A DNA stretch of 64,000 bases, from the NCBI GenBank assembly GCA_026027325.1, contig JAMSLZ010000004.1, positions 1,240,001 to 1,304,000 of the forward strand, in the 5' to 3' direction. This DNA comes from Actinomucor elegans. Lineage: Eukaryota > Mucoromycota > Mucoromycetes > Mucorales > Mucoraceae. Numbering within the stretch: the stretch's first letter is position 1; every line of letters begins with the position of its first letter. The notes beneath the pieces are model-generated. The model did not search any database, was not told the origin of the DNA, and saw only the letters and a program-made list of their open reading frames with translations. This document shows, in pieces, positions 26,879 to 37,559 of this stretch. Position numbers and translations under genes: made by a program.

Positions 26879-26983
26879 ATGACATCTGCAACTGCTCACT
26901 CGGCCGCGAATAAAGACTTTTCAATTATCGCAGCAACTTTGATTGCGTTACTGTTGGTTCGACTATTGTTACTTGATCAATGA
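26879..26983 (+). CDS. 34-residue membrane microprotein
   Basis: The ORF encodes MTSATAHSAANKDFSIIAAT followed by LIALLLVRLLLLDQ and TGA. A polar Ala/Ser/Thr-rich N-terminus leads into one hydrophobic segment (about residues 15-32) that ends within two residues of the C-terminus, the form of a tail-anchored single-pass protein. It has a TATA box at a sensible distance and a pyrimidine-rich leader, and its own space between the Ett1-like and esterase genes (over 400 bp either side). No family was recognised. The promoter context makes it more credible than a random short ORF, but expression is unproven. Confidence 0.45.
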   Translation: MTSATAHSAANKDFSIIAATLIALLLVRLLLLDQ

Positions 26984-27467
26984 AAATCCTGCCCCAATAA
27001 GAAAAGGACCACGCTAATCGGATCCCTATGAATACCACCTGTACCTATCAAAAGGAAATATTTCTTCTTTCTCATTATACACAGCAAGTTACACTAAAAG
27101 CATACAGCATATTCATTTGCATACATTCATTTTTCTAATAAAAACGTAGCCTTCCTGTTAGAAACAAGGAGGAATACGTATAATCTAAAAAGGATCTACC
27201 CTTGGTTTCAGGCTTCTAAAGAAACAAAGGGCCCCTATTCTTATCTGGTATAACAAGAGTCCTGGTACAGACATATATGTACATGCCTATTTAGATAGTA
27301 TTCTCAAATACACAGGGAAAAAATTTATATATATCTATATATATAAAAGAGACTTTATATCATGCTTTAAGGATAGTTGTTGTCTCTTTTTTTTATCATT
27401 GTTATTGACTTGTCAGCCAAAAAAAAAAAAAAAACCCATAAATTTTATGGCTCAGGTACACGTAACA
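26984..27467. other. intergenic, upstream region of the esterase gene
   Basis: No gene is supported. It carries TA-rich blocks (about 27327-27348) and an A16 run at about 27419-27434 shortly before the esterase start. Confidence 0.5.
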
Positions 27468-28844
27468 ATGGCATCAAAATTTCAATTTTTCTATACTTTA
27501 TTTGCCCTTATTTTCCTTGGCCTTGTTGAAAATACCACTGTTATGGCTGCACCGCATGTCTACAAACGCGTATCCAGTTACCAAGTCCTTCAACGTGATC
27601 CTATTACTAACACAGCCACTGTTTTACTGAATGGCGCCCAGAAAAAGACCTATAAAACCGGCGGTCCATATACGATAGGTGAAGCCACTCAAGTCTATGT
27701 CGGCGACGTCTGGGTTATGGCAGGCCAAAGCAACATGCGTGGTCATGGCTATTACAAAGACCCTTTTACTGGCCGCAATCTCACACCTTCTCCCATTGCC
27801 GGTGTTCATTTATTTGATTCATCAGAAAACTGGACATTAGCTCAAGATCCAACCCATACATTATGGCGATCGCCTCGAAGTGTGCATCGCATTATACCCG
27901 ATCCCACTGTCAGTAACTCAAAAGTGCGTCCATACCGTGGTGCATCATTGGGCTTGAGCTTTGCTGCCAAGTATCGCGAATTGAATAACAAGGTGCCTGT
28001 TGGTTTGGTTGCCAGTGCTCATGGTGGTGTGACACTGGAGCAATGGAAACGACCCACACAACTGAACAGCACTACTGAAGATACGACGCTCTATGGTGCC
28101 ATGATGGCACGTATCGCCAAAGTAGAGCAAATTAGCGGTGTCTTGTGGTTTCAAGGTGAATCTGATGCGACTGCGGGTGTTGCTACTGCAGCTACTTATC
28201 AAGAGAGATTTGCTGAATGGATCGACGTGCTTAGACGGGACTTGAAAAGGCCAGAGTTGCCCTTTGCCTTTGTACAGCTGGCTTCTCACCGCATCGATGT
28301 GCCAGAATCAATGCAAGCATGGATGATAGTTCAAGATGCCCAAAGAAAAATAATGAGTGGTTCCAGCCCTTACACGGCTGGTGTGGCTGCGTTGGATTGT
28401 CGATTGGATGATCGTGTCCATGTATCCGCGGTTGGTTTACAAACGATTGGTAAGCGATTGGCTGTAGCAGCTACTGATGCAAAGCAAGGCAACGCAAATC
28501 GATCCACGCCATTGCCCAAGAAGGCCATTTACCAGGAATCATTGTCTAGTCAAGCTCCTGGATTAATAAGTATCTTGGTTCAATTTGATATGGCCGAAGG
28601 AGATGACTGGAAAAACAAGATTGACGAAGAACTTTTTGGATTTGAATTGGAAACAGAAGATAAAAAGGCTGTTATTCTCAGTGCGCGTATCAGCTCTGCA
28701 AAGGATAAATCAGTGCGCTTGTTCCTCATTAGTACACCTAAATCACCTGTGTCTGTTAGTTATGGTATGAACCAAGCCAAAGTCAATTTAGTCACTTCGA
28801 GAGGAATGGCAGTACCAGCCTTTCGAGGTTTAGTAGTAGAATAA
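27468..28844 (+). CDS. secreted SASA-domain carbohydrate esterase
   Basis: Intronless gene for a secreted protein of the sialate O-acetylesterase-like (SASA, SGNH-type) group, which removes acetyl groups from sugars. The start at 27468 gives a typical signal peptide (MASKFQFFYTLFALIFLGLV); an in-frame ATG at 27447 adds seven residues. The nucleophile block is DVWVMAGQSNMRGHG, with Ser in GQSN. RGASLGLSFA, GLVASAHGGVTLEQW and GVLWFQGESDA are the other conserved blocks, and DCRLDDRVHVSAVGLQTIG supplies the likely Asp/His. Several N-x-S/T sites (such as NWT, NST, NRS) fit secretion. Length is about 458 residues. The exact substrate cannot be stated. Confidence 0.85.
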   Translation: MASKFQFFYTLFALIFLGLVENTTVMAAPHVYKRVSSYQVLQRDPITNTATVLLNGAQKKTYKTGGPYTIGEATQVYVGDVWVMAGQSNMRGHGYYKDPFTGRNLTPSPIAGVHLFDSSENWTLAQDPTHTLWRSPRSVHRIIPDPTVSNSKVRPYRGASLGLSFAAKYRELNNKVPVGLVASAHGGVTLEQWKRPTQLNSTTEDTTLYGAMMARIAKVEQISGVLWFQGESDATAGVATAATYQERFAEWIDVLRRDLKRPELPFAFVQLASHRIDVPESMQAWMIVQDAQRKIMSGSSPYTAGVAALDCRLDDRVHVSAVGLQTIGKRLAVAATDAKQGNANRSTPLPKKAIYQESLSSQAPGLISILVQFDMAEGDDWKNKIDEELFGFELETEDKKAVILSARISSAKDKSVRLFLISTPKSPVSVSYGMNQAKVNLVTSRGMAVPAFRGLVVE

Positions 28845-29441
28845 TATCAGTATACGCAATTGTATAATATTTAATTTGCATTAATAAAACCTGCCTTTGT
28901 TATAATTGGCTTTAATATATAAAAAAAAAGACAACCATATTTACTATGTAAAACTGGTCGTCTCGCCTGATATTAAATGGACAGTGATGAAAAGTATGGT
29001 AGCAATGAAAAAATAAAATGATTCATCATTTTATGAGATAGAGGGGTACATACGAAAGGCTTCTGCTCTCATCTTCAAGCTTTTTTTTTTTGGACTAAAA
29101 GTCAAGTCACTATTTAATCTGTTACTATCCACATGTTATACTATAGACAAGGCAGCATAGCTGTAGTATACATACACATGCACTTCTCTCATTTTACATT
29201 TTAATCATAAATGCACGAGAGCCATGGTATCCAGTTGCAAGCTGCCAATGAAAGTCAAGTCATTTTGACCGTTACGGAGGACACGTATGGTTACCAAATT
29301 GAGATTTGAAATGTAAATAGTAAAGATATCCTGTTACTATGACTGACAGATTATGTATTAAACAGTGTGTATTTGTTTCAGTTTATCATTATTATTATTA
29401 CTATTACTATTATTATTCATACTATGTATATTATCTACAAT
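28845..29441. other. intergenic between convergent genes
   Basis: 3' flanks of the esterase and G-alpha genes. It contains ATT/ATTACT trinucleotide runs near 29386-29420. No gene is supported. Confidence 0.5.
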
Positions 29442-30849
29442 TTACAACATCAGAGTATTGATGTTTTCATTAAGGATGATATCAGAAACGGCAGCCATGA
29501 CATGCTGAAGTAGTTTTGTATCTGTTGCATCTGTGTAATGAGTATATACGCGTTTACTTATGTTCTGATTCAAACGTAGGAACCTTCTTTTGAAGTAGAG
29601 GCTTGTTTGATCAAAACTAGTGTCATCGCCTAACATAATGTTCAATAGGATACTGTTAGATGACAATTGATAGTTACCTTTATAATCTGGAAACCACTTT
29701 GATACAGGTGATACTAGAATCTTTTCTTTAAATATATCAATCTTGTTAAGAAATAGAATCATTGAGGTGTTGATGAACCAAGCAGAATTACAAATTGTAT
29801 CAAACAGCATTAATCCTTCGTGCATCTTAATAAAGTGTTAGCCATTGCAGCGCAAGCGGTTGTATACCTTACTTGATTCTAAATAAATATATATATATAT
29901 TTGTTAATAAGATGTCTAGTGACAATATACAATTTCAAGTTTTACCGAGTCTCTATCTTCTACCAGACATTGATCGTAGCCACTCACAGCCACAACAAAC
30001 AAAACAGCAGTGACATTTTCAAAGCAATGAATCCATTTTTTACGTTCACTTCTTTGACCTCCAACGTCAAACATTCTATAGGTCAATGGACCCAAATGGA
30101 ATACAGTTTCAACAATACCTGTTGTCTTTGCTCTGCATCGTATAATATCTTGATCTGTTGGTGTATAATCGGGCTTCCAAAATCGATCTAGTTCATTGAA
30201 AAAACTGTGAAGAAAGTCAGTTCAGAGTCCTTATTTACGGTGTAATTCATTTTACTATGCCGCATTGTCGTGTAACGCAAATTTATTTCCTTCTTTTTTG
30301 GCAGCTTGAATGCCTGCATCGGCCCATAGCAATTTCAAAGGCTCCAGATACTCTTTTGGGTAAGGCTCGCCTCGTTTCAATGGCTCTACATTTTGAAACA
30401 ATGAAGCATATTGCTATTACAAAAAAAAAAATTAATTCACTTTAAAAAAATGCAAATTCAAAAACGAAAGACTTACTGCGTTGGATGTGTGCTGTAAGGG
30501 TATATTCAGTTGTTCAACAACTTCAAATAAAATTTGCATTGCTAACATAATATTCGAATAGACAATAACGCGAAACCCTTCTCGCTCTGTCTCGTCAAAA
30601 CCTGAAGCATGTATCAATTTCATTTGCTTTAACACAGTCGACTTGCCAGATTCTCCAGCTCCTACGATTGAAAGAATGAGCAATAGACTTGTAAAATCAA
30701 GCAACATTACCCAGTAGTAGCAGCTTGACTTCGGTTCTTAATCGTTTTTCGTCGGCTTTAATTTGCTTTTCAATGGTCTTGTTACTCTGCACATCGGCAT
30801 TCGTTCCCCTTTTTGGACCATGTGGAACTGAACTAACACAATTTCCCAT
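29442..30849 (-). CDS. heterotrimeric G-protein alpha subunit
   Basis: GTP-binding signal transducer at the plasma membrane. The start at 30849 gives MGNCVSS, with Gly2 for myristoylation and Cys3 for palmitoylation. Motifs: P-loop [13 protein letters not shown] (across intron 1), switch [13 protein letters not shown], switch [15 protein letters not shown], guanine-binding FLNKIDIF, and HYTDATDT where most relatives have TCATDT. The C-terminus NENINTLML lacks the Cys modified by pertussis toxin in Gi-type proteins. Seven exons are predicted. The fifth is only 6 nt (29873-29878, Asn-Gln) and restores the conserved EDxxxNxMHE block. A 48-nt in-frame intron at 29630-29677 is predicted because its 16-residue translation interrupts FPDYKG/DDTSF. 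The spliced length is about 360 residues, normal for the family. Which G-alpha class this is remains open. Confidence 0.93.
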
Positions 30850-31046
30850 GATTATATATAAATGTTCTCGTTTTTTAAAAAACACACACACACACAGAAT
30901 GGATGAGGTTTATGCGTCCAAGAAGAGGAGATTTAAAAAAAAAAAAGGGTTCCGAATTCCTTGTAGAACCTTAAAAAGATAAGCCACACCCACGCATGTC
31001 CTTTTTCTTTTTGACACCCGGGTTTAAGACTAGGTTTGTGTTTCTA

Positions 31047-32281
31047 ATGTCCAAAGTAACAAGACAGTTGGTTCAACAATGCCGTCGAGTCAATACCATG
31101 CGCACTTTTGCCAGTGCAGCTAATGAATTGGCCAAGCCCAAGAAAAGACTGGTGTTTGATAACCGCTCGCCTTCTTTTCAAGACTTTTTAGCTGGCAAAC
31201 AGAAACCGATAGACAGGGCCTTGACTAAACCTGACGATATTCCTTATTTACAAACCCCAAAACAGATGTTGGGTAAAGGAAAAAAATTCTATATCGAGGT
31301 TTATGGCTGTCAGGCAAGTACATTTTTTCTGTTAAACTATGTTCTGTATTATCAACCTTTTGGACGTTTTAGATGAATGTCAATGACACGGAAATTTTAA
31401 ACGCTATTATGACTAATACGGGCTATGAACGCACAGACAGTTTGGATGAGGCTAATGTCGTGTTCCTGGTAACTGTATGTAATCTATGCTGTCCATTGAT
31501 AATCGATTGACCTTGTTTAATATATATATGTAGTGTGCTATTCGAGATAATGCAGAAGTCAGAATTTGGGATAGACTCAAGTATCTTAGACATTATAAAA
31601 CCAACATGATCAAGCATGACCCACCTATTGTCGGTGTATTAGGTGTAAGTTTGAGGATCAATCATGAAATACTTTGAAGCTAAAAGCACCCTTATGTAGT
31701 GTATGGCAGAGAGGCTTAAAACCAAACTATTAGAAGAAGATCGCTTGGTTGATATTGTGTGTGGACCAGATGGATATCGCTCAATTCCACATTTGATTTC
31801 ATTAGCTGAAGAAGAAGAATATACAGACGGTGTAGCCAATGTGATGCTATCAGCCGATGAAACTTATGCAGATGTCATGCCTATGCGTTTAGATACATCT
31901 AGTTCAGCTGGATGGGTATCTATTATGCGTGGATGTAATAATATGTGTAGTTTCTGCATCGTACCATTCACTAGAGGCAATGAAAGAAGTAGACCCATCG
32001 ATTCTATCTTGGATGAGGTGAGATATTTGAACGATCAGGGTGTAAAAGAAGTGACTGTACTTGGACAGAACGTCAACTGTAAGTAAATATCATGTATAAT
32101 AACAATACACTCTACTTACAGCCTATAGCTTACCGGGATGAATCTGAATCAAAGTATTTCATGTCGCATGATGGTGCTGGATCCAGCCTAAGTAACGCTG
32201 GTTTCAAGACCATTTACAAGCGTAAAGACGGTGGTAGAAGATTCACAGAGCTATTGGATAAAGTCAGCCTAATTAACCCAG

Positions 32282-32318
<37 letters not shown>

Positions 32319-33571
32319 TATAAAATCATTGAAGCTTGTCTAATTTTATTGTTTATCGCCTTTTAGATGCGTATTCGATTTACTTCACCTCACCCTAAAG
32401 ATTTTCCAACTGACCTTCTCCATTTAATCGCCTCTCGCCCCAACATCTGTAACTCTATCCATTTACCAATCCAGTCTGGCAGTAACACAGTACTAGAACG
32501 CATGCGCCGAGGTTATACGCGTGAAGCCTACCTTGACTTGGTCTCTGAGATGCGTTCCATCATACCCGACGTCTGGATCAGTAGTGATTTCATTACTGGC
32601 TTTTGCGGTGAAACGGAAGCTGAACATCTTGATACCGTCCGTATCATGCAACAAGTGAAATACGATACTGCTTTCATGTTTGCCTACAGTATGCGAGAAA
32701 AAACACACGCCCACAGACGTTATGTCGATGATGTATTGGAAGAGGATAAAGCAAGACGTCTACAAGAAATTGTGTCGACATTTCATCAAGAAGCGTCTGT
32801 CAAGAATCAAAAGCTGGTCGGCTCTAGACAATTGGTGCTGATTGATTCAGATCGACCTAAAACCAAGCATGGTATGGAGACAAAAGTGGGTGGCAAGACA
32901 GATGGTGGACATAAGGTGTTTGTGCAAGCGGATGAGTCGATTAAAAAGGGTGATTATGTCGAGGTGGATATTATGCATGCAACCAGTGCTAGTTTAACCG
33001 GTAGATCTGTCGGTCGTAGTAGTATTCAACAGTTTGCACAACAGCAAAAAAGAGGCTATTCTACTATGAGCTATCGTGCATTCCTAAAAGCCGGAAAAGC
33101 CGCCGTAGATGGTGTAGATAGAAAGCATGTTCAATCTTTAATACGTCAAGGTTTTGAAAACAAGCAGTTTTTGGTTGATCCAAAGATAGACGTAAAAGGT
33201 GTGTAAAGCTCTTTTTTTTTGTATTATAATAAATTATTTATGTATTTCTCTCTTTTTTTTTTAAAAAAAAAAAAGCCAAGAATACGCTTGAACTCTTACA
33301 AACAGCAGCAAAGAGAAAAGGTATTGAACATGATATTGTTTGTAACCTATGTCAATTGAAATATCATAAAGATAAAGACGATCTCAGGTAATAATGAATT
33401 TGATGCAGGAATGAACAAAAAAAGGGGGGAACTGACTTTTTGTCATATAGACCACCATTTTATGCTCGAAAAGTATCACCAGCAATGAAAAAACTACATG
33501 ATAATTCGAGAAAAGAACTTGCATTGACTATAGACATGTTGAATAAGGAACTGGATTTGTGCCTTCTGTGA
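31047..33571 (+). CDS. CDK5RAP1-type tRNA methylthiotransferase fused to a LYR-like domain
   Basis: The first part (to about residue 565) is a MiaB/CDK5RAP1 radical-SAM enzyme that adds a methylthio group to i6A37 of mitochondrial tRNAs. It has a basic N-terminus suited to import (MRTFASAAN), the N-terminal cluster cysteines in YGCQ/MN, VTCAIR and GCMAE, and the radical-SAM motif CNNMCSFC. The TRAM-like end reads [20 protein letters not shown]. Without any stop the frame continues as [20 protein letters not shown] and, over two more introns, [40 protein letters not shown], ending at TGA 33569-33571. That extra 130 residues resembles small fungal LYR-type mitochondrial proteins. One intron (31314-31372) is GC-AG. 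Another begins within a TA microsatellite (32284-32366). The CDK5RAP1 assignment is firm; the LYR assignment is moderate. Confidence 0.85.
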
Positions 33572-34169
33572 ATTTCATTATCCCAATAAACATCTATTTT
33601 TGTAGCCTTACCGAGAAATCCGAGACATGATCCGTTTACTGATGAACTAAAGTGTTTTAGCTCCTAATTTGAGAACTTTGTTCGTATCTTTTGGCCGTAA
33701 GCATATTGCTTTCAAGACACTGTTTCTAATAATCAAACATTAGGCATTCCCTGGAGCATATGTAATCTATTTTTTTTTTTTTTTGTGTGTATATAATATA
33801 TACTAGAAAAAATAAGCAATACCTTTAAATTATTGATAATATACCTATTTGCTATGTATACCGTCCAATGCACCAATCTTTCTGCATCAAAGTTTGCTAA
33901 AATACTGCCTGTTTATCACAATATGTTTATTATGCACCTTTTTTTTTTTGGAAATGTTGTGAAATTCATTCCGTTTAATCCCCGCTCATCACAGCCCTAT
34001 AATGAGCACTTCTTCTTCTCTCTCAATTTAAATACCGCCTACAATCACGATGGTATAAGCGGTATACAAGTTGAACTGCGTTTTTTTTTTTAAAAAAAAA
34101 GAGGAAAGCATTTCTTTAACAATCTACTTTATATATCCCTTTTCATCTGCTGTATAATAACATTAGACA
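33572..34169. other. intergenic, upstream of Kish
   Basis: No further gene is supported. It holds a T11A9 block at 34081-34100, about 70 bp before the Kish start. Confidence 0.5.
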
Positions 34170-34504
34170 ATGGTAAATACGGCATCTTTCGGAAAGAGTG
34201 AGAGAAAGACTAACATGTCCTTCTTATGTAGTCTGCCATCTTTAATTTTCAATCATTACTATTGGTCATTTTGTTAATGATTTGTACATGCACATATGTT
34301 CGAGCTCAAGCACCCTCACTGTTGGATAGAAAAAAGACTGGGTTAGTATTTTAGTGATGATCGATCCGCTTGCTACACGTCTAATTACTCTTTATTATCA
34401 GTTTGCTTGGTTTATTTTGGAAGGCAGCTCGTGTTGGAGAAAGATTGAGCCCATACGTGTCACTCGCCTGTATCATTATGGGTATTAGTCTTATGAGTTC
34501 GTAA
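34170..34504 (+). CDS. Kish (TMEM167 family) Golgi membrane protein
   Basis: Small secretory-pathway membrane protein that is almost invariant in eukaryotes. Three exons: the first is just the ATG (34170-34172). An intron with branch-like ACTAAC and TATGTAG end leads to exon 2 at 34232 ([37 protein letters not shown]), and a second intron leads to [20 protein letters not shown] and [12 protein letters not shown] with TAA at 34502-34504. Two hydrophobic segments flank the conserved [26 protein letters not shown] block. The total is about 72 residues, the normal family size. It ends 55 bp from the end of the convergent bZIP gene. Confidence 0.93.
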
Positions 34505-34559
34505 TAATAATAAAAAATGATGGCCTTTATTCTTTTTTTTTTTTTTAATAAACAAATGA

Positions 34560-35456
34560 TTATACTAGGAATTCATCTTTAACAGGATATATTTCATTCA
34601 CCAACTTTTCCAGTTCTTGATCATGATTTTCTTTACAAGTAGCTTTTTTATGCATTTCATCACACAACAGATCCATATCAATCTCATCAAATCGTGGATG
34701 TTCAGATAATTTATCCCATACTTTAGTAAGATCCTTGACTTCAGTATCTGGTTCCGAATTTGCTGGTGGTAATGTCAAAGAAGCAGTATCCAGTATATCA
34801 TGATTAGCGATTTGTTGGATAGGGTAAAAGAAATCAAACTGTGAAGGGTCTGTTGCAAAAGTGAGACGGTGTTGGTTCAAGATGTCATCCAACTGTGTAC
34901 TATAATCAGACTTGGGATCCATGTGTAGGCCTAGTAGTTCTGAATGGTCCAATAACGCATTGGACGGTAAAATGGTATTATCAACTCCCAATATATCATC
35001 AATGGTCAATGGTTTATGATTTGCTTGTGATTCGGGTGTATTTGATCTACTCTTGGAAGAAGTAGAATAACCACAGCTACTACTGGCACTATCAAAGTTA
35101 GGTGCAATAGGCGATGCAATAGACGCAGCCGAACGAATGATCTTTTGAGGTCGTTCATCTTGATCTGGATGCCTTGAAAGAGGCACATCAAATCCAACTG
35201 AAGAACTTAATAGAGAGGCGTTTTCTTGCTGTAATTGAGCAACCATTTCTTTCAATTGTTCGTTTTCCAACAAAAGCTTTGTATTCTTTTCCGAATTTAA
35301 CTCTTCCAGTTCTTTCACTCGCTCTTCCAATATACGCACATGGTTCTCTTTGCGTTCTCGAAAAGCTCTTTGGGCGGCTCTGTTTTGCGCCTTTCTCTTT
35401 AGTTTTGGGTTATCTGACTAATAAATAGATAAGCTTTTTGGGGCTTATTGGGGATA

Positions 35457-35495
<39 letters not shown>

Positions 35496-35868
35496 TACGT
35501 CTTCCTCTTCGCTAGTTACTGGCTTTCTACCCACTTTTCTAGATGGTTCTCCCGCTTCGGCTGTTATTATTAATCGTTATTAATATGCATTTTTTCTTAG
35601 ATTTGCTATATATATATAAATGAATATTACTTTTGGCTGGACTAGGAGAGTTCATTTCACTGATAGAACCTGATGATTTTCTTGATTTATCGTTATCTGT
35701 GGTAGTAGTGTTTGTTTGAGAATTTTTGACTTGTTGAGCTTGTGAACTGGATAGTAAGGCCATCAGCAGCATTGTTTGCGCTTCTGGGTTGTCTTTTAAA
35801 AAAGAAACATCTGGATTCTTTCCTTGACTGGCTATTTTCGATACGATTTCAGCTAGAGTTGTGTTCAT
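34560..35868 (-). CDS. AP-1-like bZIP transcription factor (Yap1/Pap1 group)
   Basis: Nuclear regulator, usually of oxidative or metal stress genes. The basic region RKAQNRAAQRAFRERKENHV has the NxxAQxxFR signature that separates Yap/Pap1 factors from Gcn4. It is followed by a leucine zipper (RILEERVKELEELNSEKNTK onward). The C-terminal part has LCDEMHKKATCKENHDQELE, with two cysteines that recall, but do not clearly match, the redox-sensitive Cys-rich domain of Yap1. The start at 35868 gives MNTTLAEIVSKIASQGKNPD. Two introns: one after SPAK, and one after SEEED that carries a 35-bp T run (35458-35492) next to its 5' splice site. Length is about 400 residues. It is convergent with Kish. Confidence 0.85.
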
Positions 35869-36067
35869 TTTTTTAATATATATGTAAGAAGAAAAAGAGC
35901 AAACAATGATGGAGGCATTAGTACGCCCAAACAAAATAGAAAAAAAAACCCGGGCAAAGTAACCCTTATTGGGGCTTCTGAAACCAAGCGGACGTTCCGC
36001 GAGTGTTGGTACATTACAAATCAAAGAAGCAGTCACATTGTTCTCTTTTATTGTGTATTAAAGATGT

Positions 36068-37126
36068 CTATTTGAAAGGCTCTTCTTGTAAAGTAACCTG
36101 AGTAGCATCAGGATCCATTGTATCTAAATGATTGGGATCACTACTATTATTATTGTTGTTGGTTTTGGGTTCATCTGATCCTTCAACATTGAGTGTTGTG
36201 CCTGATTGTTTTTGTCTCTTTCTTCTCTGGATGAAGCCTTCATAGTTGACGATAGGCATCATGATACTGCTAGCTGTGGTGCTTGTGGATTCAAACAATA
36301 CGCTAGCAGAGTCCTCGTTTGCTTGCCGTAACAGTTTGTTCTCGGCAGACATAAGTTTCTTGAGATTTTCTTCTACTGTACGCGATTGTTCAGAGTTGAG
36401 TTCTCGCACTTTTTGTGGATCATCAGGTCGATTAATATACACCTACATATTTTTTTAAAAAAAAATAGTTAACGTCCAGCCATCAGTTTCCTTGGAATTA
36501 ATATATAATAGTTTTACTGGAGTTTGTCTAAATGAATGTTTGTTGGGGAATGCGGGTAGATGTCGAGGTACATAAGTAGGCACACCGCCTTCTGTAGTAT
36601 GATCATCCATATCTTCATCAGAATCCTCGTTATCTGAAGGCAAAAACTCTGGTATATTTTCCATAGTTGATTTCTTTTTAGACGCTTTAAAGTATCTACT
36701 AGTCTTTTTCACTTTGAATATGTGAGTCAATGCCGCATTTTTTGGCTGAATGCGCTTACCAATGTTAGTTTCGTTGACATTTGTTTGCAAGTAGTGCTTA
36801 AAAGTTGAAATTTCGACACCACCATGCTCTAAAGAACGCGTAATATCGTGTATGTTTGGTTTGGCGCGATTACCCAACTCGGCTAGTAAATGTGCTGAAG
36901 CTAATGTCTTTTCAATATCTATGATAAAGTTTCAGTATTCATGGGCCGTATTCGCTCCCCCTTTTTTTTTGGAAGGAATTGATTTACATGAGCCTAGCAA
37001 GTTTGAAAAGGATTCAAGAGCTTGTGGTTGAATTCCTTGAAAGCCTGTTTCTTTTGATATAATAGAAACGACCTTTTCATTCACTTCAGATATAAATGCA
37101 TCTCCACTGGATCTTTTTGCTTGCAT
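36068..37126 (-). CDS. TAF8: TAF8, TFIID subunit
   Basis: TBP-associated factor 8. The N-terminal histone-fold (bromodomain-associated) part reads ISEVNEKVVSIISKETGFQG then EKTLASAHLLAELGNRAKPN and ITRSLEHGGVEISTFKHYLQ. The central TAF8 signature VPTYVPRHLPAFPNKHSFRQ continues over an intron into TPVYINRPDDPQKVRELNSE and QSRTVEENLKKL. The C-terminal third is polar with an Asn run. The introns follow NLLGS (near 36916-36990) and RQTP (near 36443-36515, containing a T/A palindromic run). The start is at 37126. Length is around 300 residues. Confidence 0.9.
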
Positions 37127-37202
37127 GATTTGCTCTCGTTGTATGAATTATTTAGAAGAAAAAAAACAAGTGAATCGTTTGGATTATGTGACAAAAACCT
37201 CT

Positions 37203-37376
37203 TCAGAATGTCTCGAAGCTATTATTTTCAAGAATTTGCTTGAGAATTACTCTCGCTTTTTTATTGGTTGTCTGGGCTTGATCTCTAATTGACGACGACG
37301 ACGACTTTTTCTTTTCGATGAAAGGCGCTATTCTCGGTAAACGCTTATTGCTTGGATTCTGTTGTAATGCAATCAT
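37203..37376 (-). CDS. small basic ORF (57 codons) upstream of TAF8, unrecognised
   Basis: Starts MIALQQNPSNKRLPRIAPFI, continues EKKKSSSSSIRDQAQTTNKK and ends ARVILKQILENNSFETF with TGA at 37203-37205. The composition (Lys/Ser-rich, then an amphipathic-looking helix) is protein-like. It ends 77 bp before the TAF8 ATG on the same strand, so it is either an independent small gene, an upstream ORF in the TAF8 leader, or the last exon of a longer gene (CAACAG before AATCC is a possible splice acceptor). The family was not recognised. Confidence 0.35.
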   Translation of the reverse strand: MIALQQNPSNKRLPRIAPFIEKKKSSSSSIRDQAQTTNKKARVILKQILENNSFETF

Positions 37377-37559
37377 AATTCAAGTATTAATATCGAAATA
37401 AATCTACAAAAAATATGTATGCATATTCTGTAATGCATTGAATATATACTACTAATATATTATGCTTTTAAAATGATGCCTTCAATCTTTATTAAAAAAA
37501 AAAGTGAATCGGAAAATTCGTATGCAACGGATATGATTTTTTTGGGGGGAGGTGTTCAA

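Noticed and set aside
29630..29677. A 16-residue insertion in the G-alpha protein
   Set aside because: The stretch begins GTAACT, ends GTTAG, has a CTAAC branch-like site and a length divisible by three, so it is an in-frame intron rather than an insertion.
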